This document shows, in pieces, positions 9,243-12,403 of a DNA stretch of 12,403 nucleotides. Numbering within the stretch: the first letter of the stretch is position 1; every line of letters begins with the position of its first letter. The DNA is from Beroe ovata (taxonomy: Eukaryota > Ctenophora > Nuda > Beroida > Beroidae). Both the position numbers and the translations under genes were made by a program. Under the pieces are notes generated by a model, which did not search any database, was not told where the DNA came from, and saw only the letters and a program-made list of their open reading frames with translations. The DNA lies in assembly GCA_946803715.1 (NCBI GenBank), contig CAMPET010000068.1, positions 181,586 through 193,988 on the forward strand, read 5' to 3'.

Positions 9243-9250
9243 TTTTTATA
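9243..9250 (-). promoter_or_regulatory. Candidate TATA box for RIMBP, copy A
   Basis: Minus-strand TATAAAAA about 265 bases upstream of the ATG, with a TGCACTG initiator-like sequence about 28 bases downstream (near 9222). The element is conserved in copy B. AT-rich surroundings make chance matches likely. Confidence 0.35.
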
Positions 9251-9835
9251 CATTTTAGAAGCTTGTATATTATAAGTTTTTCAATATACCCATCAAAGGG
9301 AATATTCTGAAAACAAGAGACAAACTAGATATATATTCCTATGGGAAGTCACAAGACTCATTGAGTAAAGAAAGAGGCAGCAAAAACTCGCGGGAAAGCT
9401 CGGTGAACAATGAACTGCGTATATATACCAGCCTTGCCGCGGATACATATCATTAAAAAGATGCATATCATTACGAGAAGCAGCCATTAGATAGTAATAA
9501 GTATAGCGTACATTGTACGATGTATACTATACAATATACATGCCCTATACACGGTACACTATACGGGTAGCGTACTATGACATGAGCGCAGTTTTTTAAC
9601 AACAATCCACTGACCACTCCTGAAGACTATACAATACAAATCTCTGAGAGTGAAGTGGAAAATAAACGTATCACAGTTAATAAAATTCCCTCGCGATGTA
9701 CATTGTACACGAGTTGAGACAAAATCAGTGTCAACCAAGGCGGGATTCGGGAAGTGTGAAATGAGAATCCGTATATCTGGGAAAAGCCGGGAAATCAAGG
9801 GGCTGGCAAGCCCCTCGCGGCATCTGTAGGTNTAC

Positions 9836-10275
9836 ATCTTTGCTGATTTTCTTCTCGGCAGCTTCTACTTTGTCTTTCCCTGACACCTTGTTCACTGTAC
9901 GCTTCTTCTCAACCTGCATAATAAGATAGGTATGGTGTTGTTTATATTATGTTTTAAACAGAATGTACCCACACTTGACAGTAAACATAATAACACTGAA
10001 ATAATATAACACTGAAAACCTGGTCAACATCTAACTAAACCTGGTCAACAATCAACTAAATCTGGCCACCAATCAACTAAAACTGGTCAACATTTAACTA
10101 AACTTGGTCAACATTTAACAACAACACACGAATGAATATGATCTATATTCTAACAAGCATAAGCCATAACCAACTATGATACCTGGACACCAACCTTTGG
10201 AGAGGTAGTTCTGTTAGCGAATCTAACAGACTTATCCACCCTTCTCCGCTTTACAGGGTGATTAACGTTCAACAT
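9836..10275 (-). pseudogene. Second copy of RIMBP exons 1-2 (partial duplicate or second haplotype)
   Basis: Exon 1' 10275-10195 and exon 2' 9913-9836, with ATG at 10275-10273, intact splice sites for intron 1, and a peptide of 53 residues identical to exons 1-2 of copy A. Four base differences in 159 coding bases are all synonymous (one in exon 1, three in exon 2). No exon 3 follows on this copy; its donor is interrupted by N. It could splice into exon 2 or 3 of copy A in frame (all phase 0), acting as an alternative first exon pair, or it may be an allele misplaced in the assembly. It is labelled a partial gene copy, not a decayed one. Confidence 0.7.
10017..10119. repeat. 21-bp tandem array in intron 1 of copy B
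   Basis: Five units of the type AACCTGGTCAACATCTAACTA with a few substitutions each. Copy A has a single unit at the matching place (about 8814-8832), so the array expanded, or contracted, after the two copies diverged. Confidence 0.85.
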
Positions 10276-10291
10276 GTCCCTCAGTTGGCAC

Positions 10292-10397
10292 GGTTACATC
10301 TAATATGTTACATCTATAATATGTTACATATGATATGTTAGTTGTTACATCTATAATATGTTACATCTATAATATGTTACATCTATAATATGTTACA
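10292..10397 (-). repeat. ATG-TAA minisatellite, copy B
   Basis: Counterpart of the array at 8998-9126, with six ATG-TAA units and a small interruption (TTAGTTG) in the middle. Start-stop units are kept in every complete repeat despite a different copy number. Confidence 0.85.
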
Positions 10398-10509
10398 GTC
10401 GATGCTATTTTCAGTAATTTGGTTACATCTTTCACTGAAATCTCTACCCGTGCCGACCCGTGTACCAATAAACGTGAGTGTAACACAGTGCATACTTCGT
10501 AGGTATATG

Positions 10510-10517
10510 TTTTTATA
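10510..10517 (-). promoter_or_regulatory. Candidate TATA box, copy B
   Basis: Same TATAAAAA and the same downstream TGCACTG spacing as in copy A, lying upstream of exon 1'. Evidence is conservation between copies only. Confidence 0.33.
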
Positions 10518-11040
10518 CATTTTAGAAGCTCGTACATTATAAGTTTTTCAATATACCCATCACGTATAAAACAAAAAGGCGGGAATATTCTGAAAACAAG
10601 AGACAAACTAGAAGACTCATTGAGTAAAAGGAAGAGGCAGCAAAAACTCGCGGGAAAGCTCGGTGAACAATGAACTGCGTATATATATCAGTCTTGCCGC
10701 GGATACATATCATTAAAAAGATGCGTATTAGATAGTAAAAAGTATAATGTACATTGTACAATGTATACTGTACAATATACATGCCCTATACATGGTACAC
10801 TATACGGGTAGCGTACTATGACATGAGCGCAGTTTTTCTAACAGCAATCCACTGACCACTCCTGAAGACTATACAATACAAATCTCTGAGAGTAAAGTGG
10901 AAAATAAACGTATCACAGTAATGAAATTCCCTCGCGATGTACATTGTACACGAGTTGAGACAAAATCAGTGTCAAACCAGGCGGGATTCGGGAAGTGTTA
11001 AATGAGAATCCGTATATATGGGAAAAGCCGGAAAATTAGG

Positions 11041-11809
11041 AGATATTATATGAGGAATATTGAAAACTTGATACATCGTATAATGTACAATGTACTGCAC
11101 TGTATACGCGTATACATTTTGTACACCTTATACAATTGTACAATGTACGCAAAATGAACACAGGCTCACACTGACATGGACGTCTCAATTTTCCAAACAC
11201 GCCACACAAATACACAACACTTTATACTTTCTACAATGTAGTGCATACACTGTCAGAACAAATACACGACACCGCCACAAAAACACTCAAGAGCACGAAG
11301 TAATCAAAGTGTCGATCGATGAGACCACACCGTGGATACTGGGTAACGAGAAGAACATATGTCACGGGGGTGTTGAACCACCTACTCCAAAAACAAAAAC
11401 AACAACGCGTGAGACATTCGTGCAGAACGAATATCTTGTGTACAGAGAGATGGTCACTATGTAAACGCAGCAGAAGAAGAGTAGGAAGTGAAATGAGAGA
11501 GTGATGTCCGTGCACAATGCACATTATCCTAGTCATCTTATAGTACACGCTCTCTCTCTCTCATGTGTGTTTTTCAGTGGAGGGGAGAGAGTGAGTCAAT
11601 TTCCGATATCGGGGATGTTTTCTCGCAGTTTCGGGAGGAAAAACTCAAGTTCTCACATATCGCAACTATATTACGAAATGTTAAGTATGTGCACTATGTG
11701 CTAGATCACTGTTAATAACACACACAAACAAACACATGATAGTGTGAGAGCCTCAAGGAGCTGGAGTAAACACAGGTGGTCTCTCACTATATCGTGTTGC
11801 TGGGCTAGA
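11041..11809. other. Unrecognised region upstream of duplicated block
   Basis: No recognisable gene. A plus-strand open frame at about 11288-11464 has fairly even codon composition (including IKVSIDETTPWILGNEK) but matches no family I know. A good acceptor-like sequence (GTGTTTTTCAG, ending 11577) is followed by a short open frame. Either could be an exon of an unknown gene; the evidence is too weak to annotate a CDS. Confidence 0.4.
11101..11116. repeat. Perfect 16-bp palindrome TGTATACGCGTATACA
   Basis: Self-complementary over its full length, with a CGCG centre. It lies in a cluster of GTACAWTGTAC and TACAATTGTA palindromes. No known function assigned. Confidence 0.8.
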
Positions 11810-11940
11810 GCCATGGACCAATGAGAGAGCTGGGAATTAATCACGTGACATACGCCAGCCAATAAGGCGACGTGATTTACCAGGGGTGTAAAGTTACATG
11901 CTAAATTCAAGTATAATGGCGGGTGTTCGCGCCACACGTT
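11810..11940. promoter_or_regulatory. CCAAT / E-box / E2F-like cluster, possible promoter
   Basis: Two CCAAT pentamers (11818-11822 and 11859-11863, 41 bp apart) flank an E-box in the context TCACGTGAC (11841-11849). A GGCGGG and an E2F-like TTCGCGCC (11926-11933) follow. This grouping is typical of animal core promoters. No convincing coding exon follows on either strand, so direction and target are unknown; a distal non-coding RIMBP first exon is one possibility. Confidence 0.3.
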
Positions 11941-11997
11941 GATCTGAAATTAGGTGGAACTCTGCTAACTCTCACCCCCCTAGAGAGAGTGCTCTCG

Positions 11998-12241
11998 AAC
12001 AACGCATAACACGCATGTAAACAACGCATTATACGCACAAAAACAACGCATAACACGCATATAAACAACGCATTATACGCACAAAAATAACGCATAACAC
12101 GTATGCAAACAACGTATNGAAACAACGCATTATACGCACAAAAACAACGCATAACACGCATAGAAACAACGCATTATACGCATTTAAACAACGCATAACA
12201 CGCATGCAAACAACGTATTATACGCACAAAAACAACGCATC
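11998..12241. repeat. 22-bp tandem array with alternating unit types (44-bp dimer)
   Basis: About eleven units beginning AACAACGCAT. Two types largely alternate: one continues AACACGCAT, the other TATACGCAC. An N at 12118 interrupts the array in a shortened unit. The open frames through it are products of the repeat, not genes. Confidence 0.9.
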
Positions 12242-12362
12242 AATGTAACACCACGCATAAATGTGACACCACTATAAATTATAATACATGGTGAGTTCGA
12301 ACGCTCCTGTTTACAAGAGTGAACTGGTACGGTAACGAATGAGCGGCAAACAACAAATGAGC

Positions 12363-12403
12363 GCACACACACACACACACACACAAACATACACACACAC
12401 ACA
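12363..12403. repeat. (CA)n microsatellite at right edge
   Basis: CA dinucleotides with two small interruptions, running to the last base. The window also begins with five CA units at 1-10. Confidence 0.95.

Larger units (their letters stand above)
8663..9798 (-). repeat. Duplicated block, copy A (RIMBP promoter region, exon 1, intron 1, exon 2)
   Basis: Direct repeat of 9833-11040. Homology starts at the exon 2 donor and continues through exon 1, the ATG-TAA minisatellite, the TATA-like element and about 550 bp further upstream, ending near GGGAAAAGCCGG. Copy A has about 25 extra bases near 9330-9355 that are absent from copy B. Copy A is contiguous with exon 3 and is taken as the functional gene start. 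Confidence 0.9.
9833..11040 (-). repeat. Duplicated block, copy B
   Basis: Direct repeat of 8663-9798, slightly longer because of a 21-bp tandem array in its intron 1. Its downstream end stops three bases after exon 2, next to the N at 9832. The bases at 9799-9831 belong to neither copy and include a GGGGCT/AGCCCC hairpin (9799-9814). Confidence 0.9.

Noticed and set aside
9231-9560. Possible mobile element between the two duplicated blocks
   Set aside because: The palindromic AT-rich sequence occurs in both copies as part of the shared upstream region. There are no terminal inverted repeats with target-site duplications and no transposase or reverse-transcriptase frame.
11090-11464. 124-codon plus-strand open frame
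   Set aside because: Its first half is palindromic AT-rich sequence and the translation matches no family I recognise. Only the last 60 codons look vaguely coding, and there is no supporting start or splice context.
11907-12161. Cysteine-rich repetitive minus-strand open frame (recurring CAYNALF)
   Set aside because: It is the translation of the 22-bp tandem array and includes an N.
12184-12402. Minus-strand frame with a hydrophobic valine/cysteine start
   Set aside because: It is produced by the (CA)n microsatellite and the tandem array.

Overview
The window is nuclear DNA from an animal. It has spliced genes with GT-AG introns mostly 77-250 bp long, an AATAAA polyadenylation signal, microsatellites, and proteins of two animal families. 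Compact introns, about 43% GC by eye, and allele-like duplicated sequence suit a small-genome, highly heterozygous marine invertebrate; a sponge is plausible but not shown. No prokaryotic, viral or CRISPR features were seen.

Gene 1 (minus strand, ATG at 8980, running off the left edge at 51) is a RIM-binding protein (RIMBP) family gene. I reconstructed 20 exons whose splice phases all agree, giving 3037 coding bases (1012 codons plus one base) before the edge. The order is: basic N-terminus, lysine/serine/arginine-rich low-complexity region, about 430 residues of coiled coil, an acidic run, SH3 domain I, FN3-I and FN3-II. The expected third FN3 and the two C-terminal SH3 domains would lie beyond the left edge.

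Gene 2 (plus strand, 860-1934, two exons, 306 aa) belongs to the CFAP73/CCDC42 family of ciliary and sperm-flagellum coiled-coil proteins. It lies wholly inside the 2438-bp intron 19 of gene 1, on the opposite strand. It is therefore a nested antisense gene, and this intron is more than three times longer than any other in the host.

Region by region: 51-187 holds the last in-window RIMBP exon. 188-2625 is the large intron with the nested gene. 2626-8980 holds the other 19 RIMBP exons. 8663-9798 and 9833-11040 are two diverged copies of one block (promoter region, exon 1, intron 1, exon 2), joined near a single N. All four differences between the copies in exons 1 and 2 are synonymous, so this is either a real 5' duplication or two haplotypes placed in tandem by the assembler. 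11041-12403 is non-coding or unrecognised: palindromes, a CCAAT/E-box/E2F-like cluster, a 22/44-bp tandem array, and a (CA)n tract at the right edge.

The clearest points for follow-up are the nested pair, the duplicated 5' end, an upstream minisatellite in which nearly every unit carries a start codon followed at once by a stop, and a 15-bp repeat that multiplies an in-frame splice donor.
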